Origin: an uncultured Acetatifactor sp.
GTDB taxonomy: Bacteria > Bacillota > Clostridia > Lachnospirales > Lachnospiraceae
DNA: 21,133 bases
Direction: 5' to 3'
Assembly (NCBI GenBank): GCA_910588225.1
Contig: CAJUQT010000042.1
Span: 15,730 to 36,862 of the forward strand
This document shows, in pieces, positions 1 to 7,147 of this stretch (its first letter is position 1; each line of letters begins with the position of its first letter). The translations under genes and the position numbers were made by a program. Under the pieces are notes generated by a model, which saw only the letters and a program-made list of their open reading frames with translations, did no database searches and had not been told where the DNA came from.

Positions 1-17
1 CCAGCAGGGGCATGGAC

Positions 18-58
18 GTTGAGAGACGGAACTTTAGAGCCGTCGCGCAGCGACTTAA
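18..58 (+). repeat. Intergenic hairpin element, type beta, copy 1
   Basis: This 41-nt stretch matches 1313-1353 at 37 of 41 positions by eye. It contains a hairpin, GACGG / CCGTC (25-29 and 40-44), with a ten-base AACTTTAGAG loop, followed by GCGCAGCGACTTAA. It sits directly before the AGGAGG ribosome-binding site (61-66) of the first gene. The window starts just upstream, so a larger element may be cut off. The function is unknown; a leader RNA structure or a small dispersed repeat would both fit. Confidence 0.6.
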
Positions 59-70
59 TTAGGAGGTATA

Positions 71-1231
71 ATGAGCAGGACGAAGGATCTGGATCTGTTT
101 TTGAGTGAACTTGTAAAGAACGGCCCTGCGGGATGCGGGTGTGCGGTAGCGAGAGACGGGGAAGTACTGTATGAGAATTATTTCGGTTACGCAGATCTGG
201 AAAGCGGCCGGAAAATTGACGCAGGAAGTATATACAGGCAGTATTCCTCCACAAAAGTGGTGGTCTGTACGGCGGCCATGATGTTGTATGAGAGAGGGAA
301 GTTCCTGCTCAACGACCCCATTTCCGATTATTTTCCGGAGTGGAAGAATACGCTTGTGGCTGAAAAGCAGCCTGACGGAAGTGTGAAAGTGCGTGCGGCA
401 AAGCGTCCCATCCAGGTGCGGGACTGTTTTTCCATGGCAATGGGACTTGGGTATGGCGGAGAGGATTACACCCACCGGAAGATGGAGGAGGTTCGCAAAG
501 GACTGCGGGAAAAATATGGGGATTATACCCTGCAGCAGGATATTAAAGCTATGGCACAGGTACCTTTCGCCTTTGATCCCGGTGAGCATTGGATGTATGG
601 ATTCGGTCATGAACTTGTGGCCGGCTTGATCGAGGTGACCTCAGGGAAGAAAGTCAGCGAATTTATTCGGGAAGAACTGACGGAGCCGCTGGAGATGAAC
701 AGCACGGGATATCACTTCTTCGGGGATACAAGGGAGCGGCTGGTGACGGCTTACGATATCAGCGGAGAGAAGAGAGTACCATTGGACGGCATTATGTTTG
801 ACGACAGGTTTGAGCCGGAAGCGAAGTATGAGGCCGGCGGTGCGGGACTGTTTTCCACAGTGCATGATTATCTGAACTTTACCCAGATGCTGGCTTGCGG
901 CGGAACCTTTAAGGGGAGACGCATCATGGGACGCAAGACCGTCGACGTCATGCGCAGCAATCAGCTGTCTCCGGTACAGATGCAGGATTTTGTGAATCCT
1001 TATCTGGAAGGATACAGCTATGGACTGGGTGTCCGCACCAGAGTGGATGACAGGAGAAATACTGCCAACACTTCTGTGGGAGAATTCGGCTGGACTGGTT
1101 TTATGGGGACTTATGTGGCAATTGATCCACAGGAGAAGACCAGTGTAGTGTATATGCACAACAGCATACCCAACAGGGAACAGTATATTCATCATCGTGT
1201 GAGAGATATGGCTTTCGGGCTGCTGGACTAA
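71..1231 (+). CDS. Class-C beta-lactamase-fold serine hydrolase (probable esterase)
   Basis: This 386-residue protein has the penicillin-binding-protein/class C beta-lactamase fold. The nucleophile motif S-x-x-K is S59-S-T-K62, followed by the usual helix ending in LYERGKFLLNDPISDYFPEW. The second motif is a Tyr at 176 (YGFGH), and the KTG-like third motif is G340-W-T-G343. It has no signal peptide, so it is probably cytoplasmic, which argues against a role in antibiotic resistance. Family VIII carboxylesterases share this fold and these motifs. Because it heads a cluster full of esterases and xylan glycosidases, an acyl-esterase acting on imported oligosaccharides is the likely role (inference). 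The start is fixed by AGGAGG at 61-66. A D-aminopeptidase or another PBP-like hydrolase remains possible. Confidence 0.85.
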   Translation: MSRTKDLDLFLSELVKNGPAGCGCAVARDGEVLYENYFGYADLESGRKIDAGSIYRQYSSTKVVVCTAAMMLYERGKFLLNDPISDYFPEWKNTLVAEKQPDGSVKVRAAKRPIQVRDCFSMAMGLGYGGEDYTHRKMEEVRKGLREKYGDYTLQQDIKAMAQVPFAFDPGEHWMYGFGHELVAGLIEVTSGKKVSEFIREELTEPLEMNSTGYHFFGDTRERLVTAYDISGEKRVPLDGIMFDDRFEPEAKYEAGGAGLFSTVHDYLNFTQMLACGGTFKGRRIMGRKTVDVMRSNQLSPVQMQDFVNPYLEGYSYGLGVRTRVDDRRNTANTSVGEFGWTGFMGTYVAIDPQEKTSVVYMHNSIPNREQYIHHRVRDMAFGLLD

Positions 1232-1239
1232 GGATGCAT

Positions 1240-1299
1240 CCCAGAGAAATTGCAGTCGCATGCTTTAAGCGGCCGGAAGTTCTCTGTCAGCGTTTTGGG
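1240..1299 (+). repeat. Intergenic hairpin element, type alpha, copy 1
   Basis: The stem is CAGAGAA (1242-1248) with TTCTCTG (1280-1286), backed by an outer CCCA (1240-1243) / TGGG (1296-1299) pairing. The loop (1249-1279) carries a core related to copies 2 and 3, including GCATGCTTT and GCGGCCGGAA, and can form an inner hairpin GTCGC / GCGGC. The right flank CAGCGTTTTGGG is shared with copy 2. The element begins 9 nt after the stop codon of the preceding gene; GGATGCATCC (1232-1241) next to it is a perfect 10-bp palindrome. Confidence 0.6.
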
Positions 1300-1312
1300 C
1301 ACAGGCAGGGCT

Positions 1313-1353
1313 GTTGAGAGACAGAACTTTAGAACTGCCGCGCAGCGACTTAA
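1313..1353 (+). repeat. Intergenic hairpin element, type beta, copy 2
   Basis: This is the second copy of the 41-nt element at 18-58. The hairpin is GACAG / CTGCC around the loop AACTTTAGAA. Relative to copy 1 the middle stem pair has changed from G-C to A-T, a compensatory change that keeps the helix. The copy is enclosed by GCTGTT / AACAGC arms (1310-1315 and 1353-1358). It lies between alpha copies 1 and 2 in the same 250-nt gap. Confidence 0.65.
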
Positions 1354-1357
1354 AACA

Positions 1358-1453
1358 GCATCATTCCGATCAGTACCCCAGAGAACTTACGGACGCATCT
1401 TTAAGCGACCGGAAATTCTCTGCCAGCGTTTTGGGGACAGAGCGGAATGATGC
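1358..1453 (+). repeat. Intergenic hairpin element, type alpha, copy 2 (with long inverted arms)
   Basis: The outer arms are a perfect 11-bp inverted repeat, GCATCATTCCG (1358-1368) and CGGAATGATGC (1443-1453). Nested inside are CCCCA (1376-1380) / TGGGG (1432-1436) and CAGAGAA (1379-1385) / TTCTCTG (1416-1422), two overlapping options at the middle. The 29-nt core (1387-1415) contains an inner hairpin CGGACGC (1390-1396) / GCGACCG (1405-1411) with one central purine mismatch. The copy ends 31 nt before the next start codon and is followed by the shared tail GCGGAACTGGAATAG (1452-1466). Confidence 0.7.
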
Positions 1454-1484
1454 GGAACTGGAATAGAAAGGCAGGATTATTTAA

Positions 1485-4400
1485 ATGGAAGAAAAAAGGA
1501 TTTTGCTGGCGCCGGAAGGAAATGCGGAATTCCACAATCAGGTGGACTATTGTGTGGGAACCGGCCGGATGGGGCTGGCGCTGCAGAAAGAATATATTGA
1601 ACAGCTGAAGCTGGTACAGGAGGAGATCGGCTTTCAGCACATCAGAGGTCATGGTCTGTTCTGTGACGATATGGCCATTTATCAGGTAAGCGACGACGGT
1701 TCTGCAGAGTACAATTATACCTATCTGGACAGAGTTATGGACAGCTATCTGGAGCTGGGAATCAAGCCGTTTCTGGAGCTGGGATTCATGCCGGAGAAGA
1801 TGGCCAGCGGAAAGCAGACGATCTTCTATTGGAAGGGAAATACCACACCCCCTGCCTCTTATGAAGCGTGGACTGAGATGGTAAAAGCACTGCTGGTCCA
1901 TTTGTGCGGACGTTATGGACGGGAGGAAGTGGTGACATGGCCCATCGAGGTATGGAACGAACCGAATCTGCCGGGATTCTGGGAACATGCGGATATGCAG
2001 GAATACTTTAAGCTGTTTCACCGGACCTTCCTGGCCGTGAAGGAAGTGGATGAGCGTTTTCGGGTAGGCGGACCGGCGGTGTGCGGAGGCAGCGACGAAG
2101 TATGGATCAGGTCGTTCCTGGAGTACTGCCACGACAACAAGCTGGCGCCGGATTTTGTCACGAGACATCATTATACCACAGAGCCTCCCGAGAGAGTGGG
2201 GCATTACGGCTATCCGGAGCTGATGAAGGCAGAGGATGGCTTTGCCAATCTGCACACTACCAGAGAGATTATAGACAGTTTCCCGGAATATAAGGGACGG
2301 GAAATTCACATTACGGAGTTCAACACCTCCTATATACCTAATGCGCCGCTGCATGACACCAATCAGAATGCGGCTTACATAGCACATCAGCTGTCCAGGC
2401 TGGGAGATGACAACGAGTCCTACTCCTACTGGACCTTCGGAGACGTGTTTGAGGAGCAGGGTGTGCCCTTTACTCCCTTCCATGGAGGATTCGGCCTGGT
2501 GGCAAACGGATGTATCCCGAAACCTACTTTCTGGAGTTTTGCTTTCTTCAAGAAGCTGAAGGAAGGAAAGGGACATTGCATCCTGAAAAACGACAATGCA
2601 GTGGTCATGAGCATGGATGACGGCAGTTACCGCGGGGTGGTCTGGAATGTGGCAAACAGGCGGACCGGAGAAAAATATCTGCTGACCCTGGAGATGAAGG
2701 AGCAGCAGGAAGGCTGTCTTCTGACCAAAACCGTGGATGAGATCCACTGCAATCCACTGAAAGTATGGCATGACATGGGGGAACCGGCCAATCTTACGGC
2801 AGAAGAATGCAAGCTGCTGCAGAACGCGGCCCGTCCTTTTGTGGAGACTAGACGGGTGAAAGCGAAAAACGGCAAGATGGAGATTTCCCTGCCTGTGGAG
2901 CAGAATGGTGTGATTTACTTTGAGTGGAAGCCCGGGGAAATTGTGCCGGACAGAGGATATTCCTATGTGCGTACCACCCAGTATCCGTCCATCAATCCTA
3001 TCACAAGGCTGGATTATCCGGATCCCGATGCCATACGGGTGGGAGATACCTATTACATGGTGAGTACTACAATGCACTTTATGCCGGGATGCGAGATTCT
3101 CCGTTCTTACGACCTGAGAAACTGGGAGCATCTTTCCTATGTGTATGATAAGCTGGACAGTACTCCCGGACAGACTCTGGAAGGTGAGGAGAATATATAC
3201 GGCAAGGGCATGTGGGCGGCATCTCTGCGATATCACAATGGCACTTATTATGTGTGCTTTGTGGCAAATGACACCCACAAGACCTATCTCTACACAGCCT
3301 CTCAGCCGGAGGGACCCTGGGAGAAGCACTATATAGAAGGATTTTTCCATGACTGCTCTCTGCTCTTCGATGATGACGGCAAGGTCTACATCGTATACGG
3401 GAACAGGGAAATCTGGCTGACACAGCTGAAGGAAGACCTGAGCGCTCCCCTGGAGGGCGGACTACATCGTCTCATTGTGAATGACAAGGATAATCCCCAT
3501 CTGGGCTACGAGGGAAGTCACCTGTACAAGATTAACGGAAAATACTACCTCTTCCTGATTCATTCCAGACCGGATATGTGGAGGAGAACGGAAGCCTGCT
3601 TTGTGGCGGATTCTCTGGAAGGAGAATTTACAGGAGGAGACGTACTGGACGACGATCTGGGACTGCCTGACAGAGGCGTGGCCCAGGGGCCCATCATAGA
3701 TACGCCGGATGGGAAATGGTATGCCATCCAGTTCCAGGACAGCGGGGCTGTGGGCCGGGTGCCTTATCTCATGCCTGTGACCTGGAAGGATGACTTCCCC
3801 GTCTTCGGAGAGAATGGAAAGATTCCCGATGACTTCCCCGTTGAGAGCACCAGACCGGGATATGCTTATATGCCTCTGGTGGGAAGCGACGATTTTAAGG
3901 GTGAGCTGAAGACACACTGGGAATTCAACCATGAACCCGATCTGTCTCTGATTTGCCATGATAAAGAAGCCGGAACCTGGCAGGTTGCCACCGACAAGGT
4001 ATGTACTTCCCTACTGCAGGCAAGAAATACCCTGACACAGAGGATGCTGATGCCGGGCTGTGCCGCGGAAGTTACCATAGACGGCACCGGACTGAAGGAA
4101 GGGGATTTCGCAGGACTGTGCGCCCTGCAGTCATGTTTTGGATTCCTGGGACTGACCCGGAGGAATGGGGAACTGCTGATGGTAGCGCGGACTGTGGAAC
4201 CGGGAGAAGTACGCAAGTTCCCTCCGGAGAACAAGCCGGAGGAGGAATGGGCTGCCGTACCCGTGGAGGAGAAGCCCTTTGTTCTGAAGCTGGAAGCAGA
4301 TTTCTCCGCAGGAAAGGACGTATGTTCCTTCTATTATAAGGACAAGAGCTTCTGGAGCCGCTGGCAGAAGCTCGGACCGGAGCACCAGCTTCGATTCAGC

Positions 4401-4502
4401 ATGGAGCATTTCTGCGGCTGCCGCTTCGGTCTGACCGTGTACTCCACAAAAGAAGCCGGCGGAAGCGCCGTATTCAGCGACTTTGTGTATCGAGAGAGAT
4501 AA
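1485..4502 (+). CDS. GH39-GH43 fusion, beta-xylosidase / arabinofuranosidase
   Basis: This 1005-residue protein carries two complete glycosidase modules and no signal peptide, so it should be cytoplasmic. Residues 1 to about 490 are a GH39 beta-xylosidase. The acid/base is E159 (VWNEPNL) and the nucleophile E278 (ITEFNTSY), close to the known GH39 positions 160 and 277. Residues about 495-810 are a five-bladed GH43 propeller, with catalytic base D513 (YPDPDAIR), pKa-setting D623 (FHDCSLLFDDDG) and acid E676 (YEGSHLYK). Residues about 820-1005 form the beta-sandwich often found at the end of GH43 xylosidases (LLQARNTLTQR). GH39 releases xylose with retention and GH43 with inversion, and GH43 may also take arabinose. 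Alpha elements flank the gene. Fusion of these two families in one chain is unusual in my experience. The exact GH43 specificity is not decided by the sequence. Confidence 0.9.
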   Translation: MEEKRILLAPEGNAEFHNQVDYCVGTGRMGLALQKEYIEQLKLVQEEIGFQHIRGHGLFCDDMAIYQVSDDGSAEYNYTYLDRVMDSYLELGIKPFLELGFMPEKMASGKQTIFYWKGNTTPPASYEAWTEMVKALLVHLCGRYGREEVVTWPIEVWNEPNLPGFWEHADMQEYFKLFHRTFLAVKEVDERFRVGGPAVCGGSDEVWIRSFLEYCHDNKLAPDFVTRHHYTTEPPERVGHYGYPELMKAEDGFANLHTTREIIDSFPEYKGREIHITEFNTSYIPNAPLHDTNQNAAYIAHQLSRLGDDNESYSYWTFGDVFEEQGVPFTPFHGGFGLVANGCIPKPTFWSFAFFKKLKEGKGHCILKNDNAVVMSMDDGSYRGVVWNVANRRTGEKYLLTLEMKEQQEGCLLTKTVDEIHCNPLKVWHDMGEPANLTAEECKLLQNAARPFVETRRVKAKNGKMEISLPVEQNGVIYFEWKPGEIVPDRGYSYVRTTQYPSINPITRLDYPDPDAIRVGDTYYMVSTTMHFMPGCEILRSYDLRNWEHLSYVYDKLDSTPGQTLEGEENIYGKGMWAASLRYHNGTYYVCFVANDTHKTYLYTASQPEGPWEKHYIEGFFHDCSLLFDDDGKVYIVYGNREIWLTQLKEDLSAPLEGGLHRLIVNDKDNPHLGYEGSHLYKINGKYYLFLIHSRPDMWRRTEACFVADSLEGEFTGGDVLDDDLGLPDRGVAQGPIIDTPDGKWYAIQFQDSGAVGRVPYLMPVTWKDDFPVFGENGKIPDDFPVESTRPGYAYMPLVGSDDFKGELKTHWEFNHEPDLSLICHDKEAGTWQVATDKVCTSLLQARNTLTQRMLMPGCAAEVTIDGTGLKEGDFAGLCALQSCFGFLGLTRRNGELLMVARTVEPGEVRKFPPENKPEEEWAAVPVEEKPFVLKLEADFSAGKDVCSFYYKDKSFWSRWQKLGPEHQLRFSMEHFCGCRFGLTVYSTKEAGGSAVFSDFVYRER

Positions 4503-4508
4503 AAAAGT

Positions 4509-4528
4509 GCAGCCATTTATGAGGCTGC
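4509..4528 (+). other. Short hairpin after the GH39-GH43 stop codon
   Basis: GCAGCC (4509-4514) pairs with GGCTGC (4523-4528) around an eight-base loop, 7 nt after the stop codon. No T-run follows, so it is not a typical Rho-independent terminator. It may stabilise the mRNA end or attenuate readthrough. It is followed by TGCGGAACTGGAA, related to the tail that follows alpha copies 2 and 3. Confidence 0.5.
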
Positions 4529-4545
4529 GGAACTGGAAACAGCCA

Positions 4546-4647
4546 GTGCTTTGAACAATACAATGTGTCTGGCGACACATGAGGATTTACGGACGCATGC
4601 TTTTGCGGCCGGAAATCTTTCTGCCATACATGGTATTGTCAAAGCAC
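4546..4647 (+). repeat. Intergenic hairpin element, type alpha, copy 3
   Basis: The outer arms GTGCTTTGAACAATAC (4546-4561) and GTATTGTCAAAGCAC (4633-4647) pair over 15 bp with one bulged base. They are unrelated in sequence to the arms of copy 2, yet occupy the same place. Inside are a perfect 7-bp hairpin, ATGTGTC / GACACAT (4563-4569, 4574-4580), and the 29-nt core 4587-4615, which matches copy 2 at 24 of 29 positions. The core's inner hairpin is CGGACGCA (4590-4597) / TGCGGCCG (4604-4611). The tail GCGGAACTGGAATAG (4650-4664) runs into the AGGAG of the next gene. Confidence 0.7.
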
Positions 4648-4676
4648 AGGCGGAACTGGAATAGGAGATTTTAAGT

Positions 4677-7001
4677 ATGCAGACAAAACAAAATCAGGCG
4701 TTGACAATGCATCCGTTATTTTTTGACGCTATCTATAAAACGGCTTACATGGAGAAAAAGGACGGAAAGGTTGCACTGAAATATAAGGACGATATCTGTG
4801 GCGTAAGGCTGGAAGACAATGGCGACGTGACGTTTGCCATGCGCGCGCCGTCGGCACAGACCGTGGAAGTGGCCGGTGTGGGCGGAAGCATGGGAAGAGA
4901 GCGAATCGCACTGGACAGAGACGAGGAAGGCAACTTCTCGAAGACCGTATCCGGAATTGAGCCTGGATTCCACTATCATTTCTGGTATGTGGACGGAGTG
5001 CAGGTGACGAATCCTGTGGCGCCTGTGGCTTACGGATGCTTTGGAGCCACCAATTTCTTTGAAGTGCCCCGGGAGGGAGAGGATTTCTGGTTCCTGAAGG
5101 ATGTGCCGCACGGTGACGTGCAGGTGCGCACCTATGTGTCCAGTGTGAATGAGCATGTGAAGAAATGCTATGTGTATACGCCGCCTTCCTATGCTTCACG
5201 GCCGGAGAAGAAATATCCGGTGCTCTATGTACAGCATGGGGTTGGCGAGGATGAGACGGGCTGGATCTGGAACGGCAAGCTGAACTTTATTCTGGATAAT
5301 CTGATTGCAGAGGGCAAATGTAAGGAAATGATCGTGGTCATGTGCAGCGGTTATGCTTTCCTGAAAGATGAGGATCCTGTATTTTATCCCGGTGATTTCG
5401 GACGTGAGGTTGCGGAGAACGTTATTCCGTTTATTGAGAACAATTACCGCACGGCGAAGGGAAGAAGCAACAGAGCCATGGCGGGACTGTCTCTGGGGTC
5501 CGCACAGGCCACACAGTTTGTGGCGAGATTCCAGCACCTGTTCGCACATCTGGGTGTATTTTCCGGTATGCGTGACGGGGAGACAGAGCAGATTTTAAGC
5601 CAGCATGAGAAATATCCCATGGAGACAGTGTTCATGACCGGCGGAATCGGCGAGCAGGGCCTGGCTGACAGGCAGAAGGAATACACGGACCGTTTTCAGG
5701 CGCTGGGCGTGGCCGGAGGACAGAGAAGCTATCCGGGATATCACGAGTGGCATGTGTGGAGAGCCAGCCTGAAGGACTTTGCAGAGTTGATTTTTAAGAG
5801 CGAAGGCAAGGACGATCCGGCGGAAGCAGATTTCACATATGAAGAATGCATTTTGACAAAGGAACAGCTGGACCATCAGACCTTCGCGGAACATATTCTG
5901 ATGTTCGACCCCATCTACAAGGGACTGATCCGCGCCGTGGATGAGAAGGGAAGGCCCGCAGGAAAGTACAAGGACGAACACTGCGGAGCAGAAGTGACAG
6001 ACGCGGCGGCCGGAAAGGCCAGATTCTGGATTCGGGCCGAGGGTGCGAAGACAGTGGAAGTGGACCTTTGGGGAATGGGCTGTTTTGCCATGGAGAAAGC
6101 AGAGGAAAACTGGTGGAGCTGTGAAGTGACGGGAATCGAGAAGGGTTTCCACTATTATGGCATCAAGGTAAACGGCGTGGATGTACTGGACAGCAACGCA
6201 CCGGTGGGATATGGCGGCTTCCGGGCAATCAATTATCTGGAAATGCCCGAAGAGGACTTCGAGGAGTACAGAATCAGACAGACTCCTCATGGAACCGTAC
6301 ACCTGAATTACTACCCTTCGAAAGAGACAGGAAGGACGAAACTCTGCTATGTATATACACCGGCTTCCTATGAGAAGGAGCCTGAGCGCAGATATCCTGT
6401 GCTTTACCTGCAGCACGGCGGCGGGGAGAACGAGGCGGGATGGGTATGGCAGGGCAAACTTGCCAATCTGGCGGACAATCTCATTGCCGCAGGTGAGATG
6501 GAAGAGATGATCGTGGTCATGAATACGGGATATGCCTTCCCGGACAGCGGCGCCTGTCATCCGGCCATGAGCGCTTTCACGGAAGAACTGGTAAGCAGCG
6601 GCATTCCATATATTGACAGTACCTACAGGACCATTCCCGACAAGGCTCACAGGGCCATGGCAGGATTGTCCATGGGCGGCATGCAGACCCAGAAATGTGT
6701 CTATGCTCATCCCGAGCTTTTTGAGTGGGCCGGCATTTTCTCAGGCGGGCTGACCATTCAGAATGAAGAGGTGGATTACAGCGGCATTCTCCTGAATCCG
6801 GAGGAATTTGCCAAGAGATTCAAGCTGTTGTTCGTGGCCTGCGGTACGGAAGAATCCAGCTTTGAGAGCACGAAGAAGAACGAGGAAACCGTGCTGGCGG
6901 CGGGTACGCCCATTGTCACCTTTGAAGGGTATGGCTACCACGACTGGACATTCTGGAGACATTGTGCAAATGATTTCCTGAGAAGGCTTTTTAAGGCCTG
7001 A
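4677..7001 (+). CDS. Two-headed CE1-type esterase (feruloyl/acetyl-xylan esterase-like)
   Basis: This 774-residue protein consists of two similar halves (about 1-380 and 385-774). Each half has an N-terminal early-set/CBM48-like beta-sandwich (GFHYH...VDGV, then NPVAPVAYG or SNAPVGYGG) followed by an esterase-D/CE1 alpha/beta-hydrolase domain. The nucleophile elbows are GLSLG with S272 and GLSMG with S665. The catalytic histidines are H356 (GYHEWHVWR) and H755 (GYHDWTFWR). The usual acid Asp position appears to be Glu in both halves (E326, E726). There is no signal peptide, so it would act on imported acylated oligosaccharides. The family removes ferulate, p-coumarate or acetate from xylan; which one is not shown here. 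AGGAG at 4663-4667 supports the start. A single-headed paralogue lies at 12504. Confidence 0.88.
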   Translation: MQTKQNQALTMHPLFFDAIYKTAYMEKKDGKVALKYKDDICGVRLEDNGDVTFAMRAPSAQTVEVAGVGGSMGRERIALDRDEEGNFSKTVSGIEPGFHYHFWYVDGVQVTNPVAPVAYGCFGATNFFEVPREGEDFWFLKDVPHGDVQVRTYVSSVNEHVKKCYVYTPPSYASRPEKKYPVLYVQHGVGEDETGWIWNGKLNFILDNLIAEGKCKEMIVVMCSGYAFLKDEDPVFYPGDFGREVAENVIPFIENNYRTAKGRSNRAMAGLSLGSAQATQFVARFQHLFAHLGVFSGMRDGETEQILSQHEKYPMETVFMTGGIGEQGLADRQKEYTDRFQALGVAGGQRSYPGYHEWHVWRASLKDFAELIFKSEGKDDPAEADFTYEECILTKEQLDHQTFAEHILMFDPIYKGLIRAVDEKGRPAGKYKDEHCGAEVTDAAAGKARFWIRAEGAKTVEVDLWGMGCFAMEKAEENWWSCEVTGIEKGFHYYGIKVNGVDVLDSNAPVGYGGFRAINYLEMPEEDFEEYRIRQTPHGTVHLNYYPSKETGRTKLCYVYTPASYEKEPERRYPVLYLQHGGGENEAGWVWQGKLANLADNLIAAGEMEEMIVVMNTGYAFPDSGACHPAMSAFTEELVSSGIPYIDSTYRTIPDKAHRAMAGLSMGGMQTQKCVYAHPELFEWAGIFSGGLTIQNEEVDYSGILLNPEEFAKRFKLLFVACGTEESSFESTKKNEETVLAAGTPIVTFEGYGYHDWTFWRHCANDFLRRLFKA

Positions 7002-7147
7002 CGGTCTCTTTTAGCGAAAAATGATGTAAGATTTTGTGCAAAAGGGCATGAAATGTCTTGTAGTATTATGTGTGCAAATTAAAAGATTAATAAATGAAAT
7101 AAGGTAATAAAAAGCAGTTAGATATACATAGAAAGAGAGGACAGAAA

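Noticed and set aside
71..1231. Antibiotic-resistance beta-lactamase.
   Set aside because: There is no signal peptide, the third motif is GWTG rather than KTG, and it sits in a xylan cluster, so an esterase or peptidase-like role is more likely.
1284..1298. Catabolite-repression (cre) site in the right flank of alpha copies 1 and 2 (TGTCAGCGTTTTGG).
   Set aside because: It misses at least two consensus positions and is explained by the repeat itself.
1401..3350. Long minus-strand open frame (649 codons) opposite the GH39-GH43 gene.
   Set aside because: It is a shadow of the real gene: the plus strand has both catalytic sets and a ribosome-binding site, and the minus product shows no domain or start signal. 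The same applies to minus frames opposite the two-headed esterase, GH120 and carboxylesterase genes.
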